This document shows positions 26,601 to 33,404 of a stretch of DNA of 64,000 nt, in pieces. Both the position numbers and the translations under genes were made by a program. The notes under the pieces are model-generated. The model was not told where the DNA came from and ran no database searches. It worked only from the letters and a program-made list of their open reading frames with translations. Positions within the stretch are counted from its first letter, which is position 1. Every line of letters begins with the position of its first letter. This stretch comes from Pyxidicoccus caerfyrddinensis (GTDB lineage Bacteria > Myxococcota > Myxococcia > Myxococcales > Myxococcaceae), in assembly GCF_010894405.1 (NCBI RefSeq), contig NZ_JAAIYA010000013.1:248001-312000 (forward strand), in the 5' to 3' direction.

Positions 26601-26706
26601 GATTGTCGAGGCCATGGGCGGCACCATCGACGTGCGCAGCGAGCTGGGGCAGGGGGCGCTCTTCACGGTGCGGCTGCCGCTGGGACGGCGCCCCGGGACT
26701 CCCTAG
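23626..26706 (+). CDS. hybrid sensor histidine kinase: REC-PAS-PAS-GAF-GAF-HisKA-HATPase
   Basis: 1026 aa; GGAGG lies just before the ATG. An N-terminal receiver domain (about 38-155) has VDDNPAN, phospho-acceptor Asp86 in VILLDVQM, Thr116 and Lys139 in FLTKPF. Two PAS-like domains (about 185-305 and 330-450) and two GAF-like domains (about 455-615 and 630-785) follow. HisKA has His809 in VASHELKTPLTS, and the ATPase has NLLSNAAKYG, DEGIGIA and YGGLGLGLYIS. There is no membrane segment, so it is a soluble sensor. The unusual order, receiver first, means that it is itself a phosphorelay target. Its stop shares the palindrome CTAG (26703-26706) with the stop of the convergent gene. Confidence 0.9.
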   Translation: MSSAPRSPLSPPAPERETAEAEEPGPEAEGPDVAPPAVLLVDDNPANLLALEAVLAPLQVRLHKAASGREALRHLMREDYAVILLDVQMEGLSGLETAALIKQRERSREVPIIFITAHTWTQQEVLAAYGSGAVDFLTKPFVPQVLCAKVSVFIELYRARQDIRRQAVLFQARERELLERSHQEHLHRIFMQQSSAAIAITRGPDFVFEFANPLYEKLIGRRVPLGSTLSEVAPEVLSQPTVMSALRRVLETGEPFVGTEFAVLLDRHGTGELEEAFFNLTYQPTWDARGKVDGLINFSVEVTEQVRARQRAESLARDLKRNAEQLARWDQLFHHAGWGIASTDPETWRINAANPAFARMHGYDSPEQLIGVHVQEIVAPDSFASYRAELERTIELGHHTYENVHVRRDGSRVPILVDGVALKDEHGHVTYRAASFQDLTERKEAEDRFAFLARAGEVLASSLDEGTVLQRLAELAVPQLADWCAVDMLTERGTVERRVVVHRDPEKVALAFEIARRWPIDVSAHGGIAEVLRTGEPRCLPEIPDEALPALARGEEHLALSRKLGLRSSLSVPLQARGRVLGAFSLTIESGPRRYGARDLELARELARRASLCLDNALLFRESKEAQARTERLQGITAALSRAASEEEMAEVIIHEGLQSTQAQRGAFLQLRDGTLRWVRHFGYNDVLIATMKPRVLEQSAGLAAVVRDRVPLWCSTREEYMASVPEVDATAEELGEGARALLPLATEHRVLGLIALRWTESRAFRPQEKAFLVALTRQCAQALERAELYRAAQAAVRLRDEFLSVASHELKTPLTSLRLQHSLIQRAVEEGVADKVRARMAAASRQVDRLASLVDSLLDVSRLSLGKLALELSEVDLAQVVKDAHERLEAVFAQAECEVHLSLGTEVRGQWDGSRLEQVVVNLLSNAAKYGAGRPVSIEVDLDEGQARLRVRDEGIGIAAETLPRLFGRFERGVSERHYGGLGLGLYISRQIVEAMGGTIDVRSELGQGALFTVRLPLGRRPGTP

Positions 26707-27887
26707 TAGCGGCTGGCGCCGACGGGGCGCCGCGGCGTGCCGAACCTGGCGACGCGGAACGCAATCTCCACCTGGAGGTAGTTGCGGTGGATGCGCTCCG
26801 CCTCGATGCCCGCGTTGACGTTCTGCTCGACGACGACGTCCGCGCCGAGGATGTGGTTGTACGTCAGCCCGAGGCGGACGCCGCCGAAGTCGACGCCGAG
26901 CTGCGGGGCCACGCCGAAGAACGTGCCGCCGGACTGGTTGAGGCCGGCGCCCTCCACGCTCGCGGCCACGCTCTGATTCGCGAGCATGTACATGCCGGCG
27001 CCCACGCCCACGAACGGGCGCACCCCGCGGCGGCCGAGGAGGAACTCGCCCTTGGCGAGCGTCGCCGCTGAAGCCCCTGCCGAGAACGACGTGGTCCCCC
27101 GCGCCGCGATGCTGCCGCCCATCGTGATGCCAGCGTCGAACCGGAAGCCCGCGGAGAGGGAGTCGGTGATGTTCCACTTCGGTTCGACCGCGGCGCCGAA
27201 GCCCGCTGCTCCCGAGCCGGGGACATAGAGGCCCGTCAGGCCGGTGTGGATGACGACGAGCGGCTGCTGCCGGGCCTCATACGTGTCGGACGGGTCCTCC
27301 GGCGCCAGGGACGCCACGGGCTCACGCTCACGAGGCGCCTGGGGCGCGGGAGGGCTGCTCACGCGCTCCGGCTCTGGAGGCGGCGCAGCAGGGGCGCGCG
27401 CCACCGAGGGCTTGGGGGCGGGCATGGGTTGCAGCGCCACCGCCTGGGCCTTCCGGGCTTCCTCCAGCTTCACGGCCTCGGAGATGACGTCCTGTGCCAT
27501 CACCGTGACGCCCCGGTCGCTGAGCCGCGGGTTGACGAACTCGTAGGACAGCTGCGTCCGCAGCTTCGGCTCCTGCCGCGTCTGGAGGACATAGATGAGC
27601 TGGTACTTCGTCCCGTTGCGCCCCAGCTTCCCTCCCACCAGCAGGTCCGCGTCCTCCAGCGCGCCCGGAGCCACCAGCGTGGCCCGGCCCTGGTCGAGCG
27701 CGAGGGCCTGTGTGAGCCCGTAGGCGGTGCGGTTCTGCACGGCCTGCGCGCTCAGGTCGGGGACGTCCGTCACGGCGCTGTCGAAGCTCGAGAGCTGGAG
27801 GCGCAGCGGGGCCGCGAAGACGCACAGGGGCACCAGGGTCGCAGCCAGCACGAGGCCAGCGTGCGCCCGTGGGGAGGGATGGCGCAT
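26703..27887 (-). CDS. exported protein with C-terminal outer-membrane beta-barrel-like domain
   Basis: 394 aa from the ATG at 27887 (AAGGA eight bases upstream). Signal peptide MRHPSPRAHAGLVLAATLVPLCVFAAP. Residues 25-145 form a domain that resembles the N-terminal 'assembly' domain of curli-like lipoproteins or TolB-like scaffolds (ALEDADLLVGGKLGRNGTKYQLIYVLQ). A Pro/Ala-rich linker (about 155-200) leads to a glycine-rich beta-rich region (205-394) ending in LQVEIAFRVARF. Position of GVRPFVGVGAGMYML and LGVDFGGVRLGLTYNHIL fits a small OmpA/OmpW-like barrel. The function is unknown. Confidence 0.72.
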   Translation of the reverse strand: MRHPSPRAHAGLVLAATLVPLCVFAAPLRLQLSSFDSAVTDVPDLSAQAVQNRTAYGLTQALALDQGRATLVAPGALEDADLLVGGKLGRNGTKYQLIYVLQTRQEPKLRTQLSYEFVNPRLSDRGVTVMAQDVISEAVKLEEARKAQAVALQPMPAPKPSVARAPAAPPPEPERVSSPPAPQAPREREPVASLAPEDPSDTYEARQQPLVVIHTGLTGLYVPGSGAAGFGAAVEPKWNITDSLSAGFRFDAGITMGGSIAARGTTSFSAGASAATLAKGEFLLGRRGVRPFVGVGAGMYMLANQSVAASVEGAGLNQSGGTFFGVAPQLGVDFGGVRLGLTYNHILGADVVVEQNVNAGIEAERIHRNYLQVEIAFRVARFGTPRRPVGASRY

Positions 27888-27985
27888 GGGGTGGGTCCTT
27901 GGGGGAGGTGTGTTGCGTCCCCTGGACGGACAGCCCGTGCGGATATTCACGCCTTTCGTGCGGGCAGGCAGCCGGCCATGGGCTG

Positions 27986-28029
27986 CGAAAAATGGTGAGC
28001 CCGGCCAGGGTGTCCTCCTGACCGGGCTC
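27986..28029 (-). terminator. strong intrinsic terminator of the tRNA-mimic RNA unit
   Basis: Read on the minus strand, a 13-bp stem (GAGCCCGGTCAGG / CCTGGCCGGGCTC, one G-U pair) with loop AGGACAC is followed after ACCA by TTTTT (plus-strand A-run 27988-27992). It is the best terminator in the window and separates the RNAs from the outer-membrane protein gene. Confidence 0.88.
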
Positions 28030-28044
28030 GGGGTGCTGCCATGG

Positions 28045-28192
28045 ATGAGGTCCGCACGTTTGAAGTCCCCGCTTCAGGTTGAGACCTCGCGTCCTGCGAT
28101 TGAACGACCGCCGCGCAAGGCGGATGGAGCGGCGGGCTGGAATTGCACCAGCATCTCGAGGGGGCGAGCGGAGACGGTTGATCGGACCTGCG
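28045..28192 (-). ncRNA. bacterial Y RNA-like RNA 2 (circularly permuted tRNA mimic)
   Basis: Minus-strand order is the 3' part of a tRNA, then the 5' part. T-arm at 28136-28152 (stem GCTGG/CCAGC, loop TGCAATT), acceptor 3' strand CCGCCGC (28129-28135), TCCA (28125-28128), a 10-nt spacer, acceptor 5' strand GCGGCGG (28108-28114, perfect 7-bp match), then D-arm 28091-28105 (GTTC/GGAC). An extended stem closes the molecule: CGAGG/CCTCG (28085-28089 with 28157-28161), GCGGGGAC/GTCTCCGC (28065-28072 with 28168-28175) and CGGACCT/AGGTCCG (28048-28054 with 28183-28189). The loops are diverged from tRNA: the T-loop has TGC instead of TTC, and the D-loop lacks GG. This order and fold match known YrlA/YrlB-type Y RNAs. 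Confidence 0.75.
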
Positions 28193-28234
28193 ACAGCGAA
28201 TGCTGAGTCTGGAGTGAGAACTTGATTCTGGGGT

Positions 28235-28355
28235 GCCTCACGCTTCCTGGCTGTCGCGTGCCTCTACCCATTGGGCTACCCCGTCGTCAGGAGTGGTGAC
28301 GGGGGCAGGACTCGAACCTGCACTGACGGCGATCCGGAAGCGTTCCGCGTGAGTC
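28235..28355 (-). ncRNA. bacterial Y RNA-like RNA 1 (circularly permuted tRNA mimic)
   Basis: Minus-strand order: T-arm at 28305-28321 (GCAGG, loop TTCGAGT, CCTGC), acceptor 3' strand CCCCGTC (28298-28304), ACCA (28294-28297), an 8-nt spacer, acceptor 5' strand GACGGGG (28279-28285, perfect 7-bp match), TA at positions 8-9, and D-arm 28260-28276 (GCC/GGC, loop with GGG). Beyond the tRNA core a long stem pairs 28237-28247 with 28336-28353 (GGAAGC/GCTTCC plus GTGAG/CTCAC, separated by a 7-nt bulge), and GCGA/TCGC forms the anticodon-stem equivalent. There is no anticodon loop, so it cannot decode. This is the design of bacterial Y RNAs, which tether effectors to Ro60 family proteins. An NCCA at the tRNA 3' position is encoded internally. 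Confidence 0.8.
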
Positions 28356-28397
28356 TGCTGCTGAGCTTGAGTTTGTACTCCGAAAACTTTTAGGGCC

Positions 28398-29135
28398 TTA
28401 AGCCTGGCCGAAGAGATAGCCGAGCAGCGCGTCGCCGGCCTTCAGTTCCTCCACCTCGACGGCATTGGCCTCCTCGCGCGCGAACTTCACGGCCTGCTGC
28501 AGCTTCTCCACGCGCTCCAGCATGTCGTTGACGCGGATGGCGGGCAGGGCGCCGGAGAACTTCACCGTCTTCCAGTAACCGACGACGATGTCCTCGTAAT
28601 ACACCTCCACCTGGGCCGGGTGCTTCTCCGTGGCCTCGGACTTCACGTGGTTGCGAGGGACCTTCTTCGTCTTCGCCGTCTGCACCGGCTCGGTCGCCCA
28701 CAGGCCCTGGGCGGGGTCCGGCACCCAGCTCTCCGAAGGGTCCAGCGTGGGGAGCTTCTGCACGAAGGTGTGCAGGTCCACCAGCTGCTTCTCCAGGAAG
28801 AGCAGGTACGTGGCGGGGGCCCCCTTGAGCAGCACCCTGCCGTCCACCTTCACGTCCGCGCGGGCGTGGCAGTTGGTGAGGTCCTTGGTGGCGGTGACAT
28901 CGAACAGCCGGGCGAGGATTTCGCGGGTCTTCTTCAGCACGTCGTCGGTTCGCACCTGGACGCGCGTGGACTCGGGCGGAAAGCGCTCGCCCTCCTCGTC
29001 ACGGGGCTGATACGTGCGCGAGATTCCGGCGAGGAGCTGCGGTTTCTGCAGGTCGTGGTGCGCCTGCGTGAGTTCCTGCTGCGAGCGGTTCTTGACGCCC
29101 TTCTCGACAGCGATGATCTGGTTCAGCCTGGTCAT
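28398..29135 (-). CDS. conserved protein of unknown function upstream of the Y RNA-like RNAs
   Basis: 245 aa, starting MTRLNQIIAVEKGVKNRSQQ, with no signal peptide, membrane helix or catalytic motif that I can name. It is charged, and conserved-looking blocks include LFDVTATKDLTNC, TYLLFLEKQLVDLHTFV and KTKKVPRNHVKSEAT. From memory it resembles a conserved family (DUF7873-type) found in actinobacteria and mycobacteriophages; I am not certain of that name. The first Y RNA-like RNA begins about 45 bp after its stop with no terminator between, so protein and RNAs are probably one transcript. A role in RNA binding, repair or quality control is inferred only from this position. Confidence 0.75.
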   Translation of the reverse strand: MTRLNQIIAVEKGVKNRSQQELTQAHHDLQKPQLLAGISRTYQPRDEEGERFPPESTRVQVRTDDVLKKTREILARLFDVTATKDLTNCHARADVKVDGRVLLKGAPATYLLFLEKQLVDLHTFVQKLPTLDPSESWVPDPAQGLWATEPVQTAKTKKVPRNHVKSEATEKHPAQVEVYYEDIVVGYWKTVKFSGALPAIRVNDMLERVEKLQQAVKFAREEANAVEVEELKAGDALLGYLFGQA

Positions 29136-29274
29136 GACGTCTCTTCAATCTGGTTTTCGTTTGGCTCCTCCGACGTCGGACCTGATGACGTCCTGACAAG
29201 TCGCTCGGCCCCGGCCCGCTTCCACCGGAGGGGGCTGTTAGGCTCGTGGCTCCTCCATCGGATGGAGAGGTGCC

Positions 29275-29631
29275 ATGCGTGCAACCCAGGTCGTCCCACT
29301 CGTCCTGTTTGTCCTCGCGGTCTCCTGCAGCAGCGCCCAGACGGCGGAGGACCCCTCCAAGCCCCCGCCTCCGGATACGACGGTCGAAGTGCGCAACCTC
29401 AAGATGGTCGACATCAACCTCTTCGTGTACGTGATGAACGGGACGAGCCGGGTCCGCCTGGGCACCGTCCCGGGGATGTCGACCCGTAACTTCGTCATCC
29501 CCAACCAGACGATTCGCGACGTGGACCGGATTCGCTTCCGGCTGGAGACCATCGGCTCCGACGCTGCCTCCAACGGCGATCAGGAGCTGCCGGTCACCGC
29601 GGGGGAACACCTCAACCTGACCATCCAGTAG
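29275..29631 (+). CDS. small lipoprotein, unknown
   Basis: 118 aa. The N-terminus MRATQVVPLVLFVLAVSCSS carries a lipobox ending at Cys18. The mature part is one small beta domain: VEVRNLKMVDINLFVYV, RVRLGTVPGMSTRNFVIP and GEHLNLTIQ. Proteins of this shape (about 100-residue exported beta proteins with RLGTVxGxST) occur in several environmental phyla, without known function. It is divergent from the 28398-29135 gene across a 139-bp interval that must hold both promoters. It probably sits in the cell envelope. Confidence 0.72.
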   Translation: MRATQVVPLVLFVLAVSCSSAQTAEDPSKPPPPDTTVEVRNLKMVDINLFVYVMNGTSRVRLGTVPGMSTRNFVIPNQTIRDVDRIRFRLETIGSDAASNGDQELPVTAGEHLNLTIQ

Positions 29632-29673
29632 CCCCGCGGCGCCCGGTACGGACTCACAGTGAGTACAGGTGGG

Positions 29674-30990
29674 TCAGGCGTTCACCACCCCGTCCTCTGG
29701 CACGGCGCCGCGGCGCATGGGCTGCGCCCGGCCATACGTGAGCGAGCGCGTCACCCACTCGGCGGGGCCGAAGCGGAAGCGCGCCAGCCACAGGTGGCTG
29801 AAGACGACCTGGAGGCTGAAGAGCGCCAAGGCCACCGCGAACTGCGCCGCCGAGCCGAACGTGTGCATCCACCCCAGCCCGTACCCGTAGAAGAGGGCCA
29901 CGCCCAGCACCGACTCCAGCAGGTAGTTCGTCAGCGCCATGTGGCCCACCGGGGCCAGCACCGACAAGCAGCGCCGCCACGCCTCGCGCTGGAAGAGCAG
30001 GGTGATGATGGCGACGTAGGCCGCCGCGATTCCCATCTCCCCGAGGTGGCGCACCGGCGACATGGCGAACGGCAGCCACGGCACCGACTCCGGCTGGAGG
30101 ACCTTGCGGGAGAAGAGCTGCCCGACGAGCACCCCCAGGCCGCTGGCGAGGAGCCCCAGCCCCAGGCCCCACGCGAGCAGCCGGCGGAAGAAGGGCAGGT
30201 GCTGGGAAGCGTCGTGGAAGAGGCGGCGGCGGCCCGCCCACAGGCCCAGCAGGAAGCGGCCGACGATGACGGGGAAGTAGACGCTGAGGTTTCGCCCCAG
30301 GTCTCCCAGGTAGTACGCCGCGCCGACCCGCACCGTGTCCGGCCACGAGCCGTGCATGAACGCCTCCAGCACCTGGGCCCGGAGCGCCGAGGCGCGTTCC
30401 GCGGACGCCTTCGCGGCCTCCTCGGCGCCCGGTGTGCCGAGCAATTGCGGCAGCCGCAGCGCCACGTTCTCCAGCACGGGCGCGAGGAAGATGAGCGCCG
30501 TCGCCCACAGCAGCAGCGTGCGGTCCGCGCGACGGTGGAACACGAGCAGCGTGAAGCCCAGCAGCGCGTAGGTGCTGACGATGTCGCCCTGGAAGAGCAG
30601 GAACAGGTGCGCGAGCCCCAGGAGCAACATCACCGTGAGCCGCCGTGCGTACACCGGCACCACCGAAGCCCCGCGCCGCTCCGCGCGCCCGAGCTGCACC
30701 GCGAACCCCAGGCCGAACAGGAACGAGAAGAGGGTGATGAACCGGCCGCCAATCAGCACGCTGAACATGTAGTTGCTGACGCTGTCCAGCCAGGACGGGT
30801 CCTTGTAGGCCGCCTCGTACTGGACGCGGGAGAGGAACATGCGCCCGCTGAACCAGAGGTAGACGTTGGCCATGAAGACGCCGCACAGCGCGAAGCCGCG
30901 CAGCGTGTCGAGCAGCGGCAGGCGCTCGGCTGCTTCGATGGGTTGGGCTTCGGTGGGCGCGGCCGGAGCAGGGGAGGTGGTGGACGTCAT
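29674..30990 (-). CDS. DUF418-family membrane protein
   Basis: 438 aa with about ten hydrophobic helices. The N-terminal RLPLLDTLRGFALCGVFMANVYLWF is the hallmark of DUF418/YeiB-type proteins, followed by GGRFITLFSFLFGLGFAVQL. The C-terminal half has GHMALTNYLLESVLGVALFYGYGLGW and ends with GPAEWVTRSLTYGRAQPMRR, also typical. These resemble heparan-acetyltransferase-like and acyltransferase-3-like folds, and some may transfer acyl groups across the inner membrane. Substrate and role are unknown. Confidence 0.87.
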   Translation of the reverse strand: MTSTTSPAPAAPTEAQPIEAAERLPLLDTLRGFALCGVFMANVYLWFSGRMFLSRVQYEAAYKDPSWLDSVSNYMFSVLIGGRFITLFSFLFGLGFAVQLGRAERRGASVVPVYARRLTVMLLLGLAHLFLLFQGDIVSTYALLGFTLLVFHRRADRTLLLWATALIFLAPVLENVALRLPQLLGTPGAEEAAKASAERASALRAQVLEAFMHGSWPDTVRVGAAYYLGDLGRNLSVYFPVIVGRFLLGLWAGRRRLFHDASQHLPFFRRLLAWGLGLGLLASGLGVLVGQLFSRKVLQPESVPWLPFAMSPVRHLGEMGIAAAYVAIITLLFQREAWRRCLSVLAPVGHMALTNYLLESVLGVALFYGYGLGWMHTFGSAAQFAVALALFSLQVVFSHLWLARFRFGPAEWVTRSLTYGRAQPMRRGAVPEDGVVNA

Positions 30991-31253
30991 GCGCGCGAGG
31001 GCTGCAATCCGCACGCCCGGCGTCTCCCATTCGTTGCATGGGCGCCCCGCGCGTCCGTGTCCGGGCCCGGGATTGCCGCGTCTCGTCAATGGGATGCCGC
31101 GACGCGACGGCCGCGTGCGTGAGGGTTCCCTTCCGGCCGTAAAAATCAGCCGTGAACGCGTCATTCATGATTTACGTGTGAAAGCTGATTTCCTTGTTTA
31201 TGAAGGGCTGCCCCCCCCATCCGGGGCAGTCCCCCGCAACGCAGGAGCACGAC

Positions 31254-33341
31254 ATGTCCACTGGTTCCTACCGAAGGCGCCTCTTCCATGCGGTGTTTCT
31301 CATGGGAGCCCTCACGGGTCCCTCGGCAATGGCAGTCACCCAGGAGTCCGGTGGCGGCCGCAACCACGACGCGCGCGACACGTACAACGCGCAGGCCCGG
31401 TTCGGCTTCTCCGTGAGCCAGAAGTCCGGCGAGGCGGCGCTGCGGCAGAGCGTGCCGGAGCTGCTCGTGGAGGTGGACGAGTCGCGCGGGCTGGTGCGCT
31501 CGCTCACCAATCCCCTGGGCGCGCTCTCCGGCCCCAGCAGCGGCGACGCGCTGGCCGTCGGCCTGGACTTCGTCCAGAAGCACCACGAGGCGCTCGGGCT
31601 GGCGCTGGAGGACCTGGCGCACCTGGAGGTGACGGACCGCGTCTACTCGAAGGTCAGCGGCATCACCAACCTGTACCTGCGCCAGTCGTACCAGGGGCTG
31701 CCCGTCTACAACGCGCAGCTTCAAATCAACGTGGACCGGGACGGGCGCGTCCTCGGCGTGCACAGCGACTTCCTGCCCGCGCTCGAATCGGCCATCGCCA
31801 GTGTAGAGCCGCGCCTGGGCGCCGGTGACGCGGTGGCGAGCCTGGCGAAGCATCTGGGTGTGCAGCTCGCGGAGGTGCCCCGGGCGCTGAAGTCGGAGCC
31901 CGGCGTGAAGCAGCACACGCGCCTGGAGGTGCCGGGCTTCTCGAGCGAGCCCATCGACGCGGAGCTGGCGGTGCTGCCGGTGCGCCGCGGCGAGGCGCGC
32001 CTGGTGTGGCACTTCCAGGTCCACACCCCGGACCAGCAGCACGACTACGACGTGACGGTGGACGCCCAGACGGGCGAGGTGTGGACGCGCTTCGACTGGG
32101 TGGCCGACGACACGTACAAGGTCTATCCGTTGCCGGTGGAGAGCCCCAACCACACCTCGCCGCTGCCGCCCTCGGACGGGCGCGTGGTGGTCACCAACCC
32201 CGCCAACGCGCTGGCCTCGCCCTACGGCTGGCATGACACGAACGGCGTCGCCGGGGCCGAGTTCACCGTTCCCCGCGGCAACAACGTCCACGCGTACGAG
32301 GACAGCAACAACGACGGCCTGCCGCCCACGACGCAGCCGGCGTGCGGCACCACGCTCAACTGCAGCTTCACGCTCAGCCTCACGGGCGCGCCCTCCACGT
32401 ACATCCCGGCGGCCGTCACCAACCTGTTCTACTGGAACAACATCATCCACGACGTCCAGTACCAGTACGGGTTCGACGAGCTGTCCGGCAACTTCCAGGT
32501 GAACAACTACGGCCGCGGCGGCGCGGGCAACGACGACGTGCGCGCGGAGGCGCAGGACGGCGGCGGCACCAACAACGCTAACTTCTCCACCCCGCCGGAC
32601 GGTCAGCGGCCGCGCATGCAGATGTACAAGTGGAACACGGTGACGCCGAACAAGGACGGAGACCTGGACTCGGGCATTGTCGTCCACGAGTACGGCCACG
32701 GCATCTCCAACCGCCTCGTCGGCGGCCCCAGCAACGTGTCGTGCCTCGCCAACCGGCAGCAGCCGGGCGAGGGCATCAGCGACTTCCTGGCGCTCTGGTT
32801 CACGGCGAGGTCGACGGACACGGGCCCCATGGGCCGCGGCATGGGCACGTACGCGCTGAACCAGGCCACCACCGGCCTGGGCATTCGCACCCAGCGCTAC
32901 AGCACCAGCTCCTCCGTCAACACGTGGACCTACGCCAGCATCAACGGCATGGCCGTGCCGCACGGCGTTGGCTCGGTGTTCACCCAGGCGATGTGGGAGG
33001 CCTACTGGTTGCTCGTGCAGCAGTGGGCGTGGAACAGCAACCTCTACAACGCGACGGGTGGCGCGGGTAACCAGCGCTTCATGCAGTACTTCATCCAGGG
33101 CCTGAAGAACACGCCGTGCAGCCCCACCTTCACCCAGGTGCGTGACGGCATCATCCAGGCGGCCACCGCCCTGCACAACGGTGAGGATGTCTGCCGGCTG
33201 TGGACGGCCTTCGCCGCCTTCGGCCTGGGCTCCAACGCCGTCTCCGGCGGCTCCGCCAGCACCACGCCGACCAACGGCTTCTCGGTGCCCACCGGGTGCC
33301 GGCTGGCCGCCGGCGGCGAGGGCGCTCCGGCGGAGCGGTAG
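31254..33341 (+). CDS. secreted M36 (fungalysin-type) metalloprotease
   Basis: 695 aa; start 31254 has AGGAG upstream and a signal peptide ending near AMAV. A pro-region with FTP-like fold (about 60-260) is followed by the peptidase domain. The zinc site is HEYGH (His478, Glu479, His482) in VVHEYGHGISNRLVGG, with the later Glu in QPGEGISDFLALWF. TNLFYWNNIIHDVQYQYGF upstream is characteristic of M36. The enzyme would be exported and auto-processed, fitting a predatory, protein-degrading lifestyle. A hairpin terminator follows. An AT-rich leader (31160-31210) is the probable promoter region. Confidence 0.92.
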   Translation: MSTGSYRRRLFHAVFLMGALTGPSAMAVTQESGGGRNHDARDTYNAQARFGFSVSQKSGEAALRQSVPELLVEVDESRGLVRSLTNPLGALSGPSSGDALAVGLDFVQKHHEALGLALEDLAHLEVTDRVYSKVSGITNLYLRQSYQGLPVYNAQLQINVDRDGRVLGVHSDFLPALESAIASVEPRLGAGDAVASLAKHLGVQLAEVPRALKSEPGVKQHTRLEVPGFSSEPIDAELAVLPVRRGEARLVWHFQVHTPDQQHDYDVTVDAQTGEVWTRFDWVADDTYKVYPLPVESPNHTSPLPPSDGRVVVTNPANALASPYGWHDTNGVAGAEFTVPRGNNVHAYEDSNNDGLPPTTQPACGTTLNCSFTLSLTGAPSTYIPAAVTNLFYWNNIIHDVQYQYGFDELSGNFQVNNYGRGGAGNDDVRAEAQDGGGTNNANFSTPPDGQRPRMQMYKWNTVTPNKDGDLDSGIVVHEYGHGISNRLVGGPSNVSCLANRQQPGEGISDFLALWFTARSTDTGPMGRGMGTYALNQATTGLGIRTQRYSTSSSVNTWTYASINGMAVPHGVGSVFTQAMWEAYWLLVQQWAWNSNLYNATGGAGNQRFMQYFIQGLKNTPCSPTFTQVRDGIIQAATALHNGEDVCRLWTAFAAFGLGSNAVSGGSASTTPTNGFSVPTGCRLAAGGEGAPAER

Positions 33342-33369
33342 AGACACGCCCCGCCGCGGATGAAGTCAG

Positions 33370-33400
33370 GCCCCGGTGTGTGGGTTTGCACCGGGGTCTT
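33370..33400 (+). terminator. terminator after the M36 protease
   Basis: The stem CCCCGGTG / CACCGGGG (8 bp, loop of 10) is followed by TCTTCG, 29 bp after the stop. It lies between convergent genes and could serve both. Confidence 0.65.
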
Positions 33401-33404
33401 CGAC

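Larger units (their letters stand above)
27888..28397. other. 510-bp non-coding interval with two structured RNAs and a terminator
   Basis: This is the only gap over 300 bp in the window. From right to left on the minus strand it holds a 44-bp leader after the stop of the 28398-29135 gene, structured RNA 1 (about 28235-28355), a 40-nt spacer, structured RNA 2 (about 28045-28192), an intrinsic terminator (27986-28029), and about 100 bp that should contain the promoter of the 27887 gene. Short open frames here overlap the RNA structure and look like chance. Confidence 0.8.

Noticed and set aside
28074..28271. 65-aa minus-strand reading frame starting in the D-loop of RNA 1
   Set aside because: It lies across both structured RNAs, has no ribosome-binding site, and its codons follow the RNA pairing.
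28260..28321. Two ordinary tRNA genes overlapping this region
   Set aside because: No second acceptor strand or T-arm occurs 70-80 nt from either half in the normal order, and there is no anticodon loop.
28045..28355. Permuted tmRNA (two-piece ssrA)
   Set aside because: The arrangement (3' acceptor piece, spacer, 5' piece) is similar, but the D-arm of RNA 1 is tRNA-like rather than the tmRNA type, and no tag reading frame ending in Ala-Ala is visible in the following sequence.
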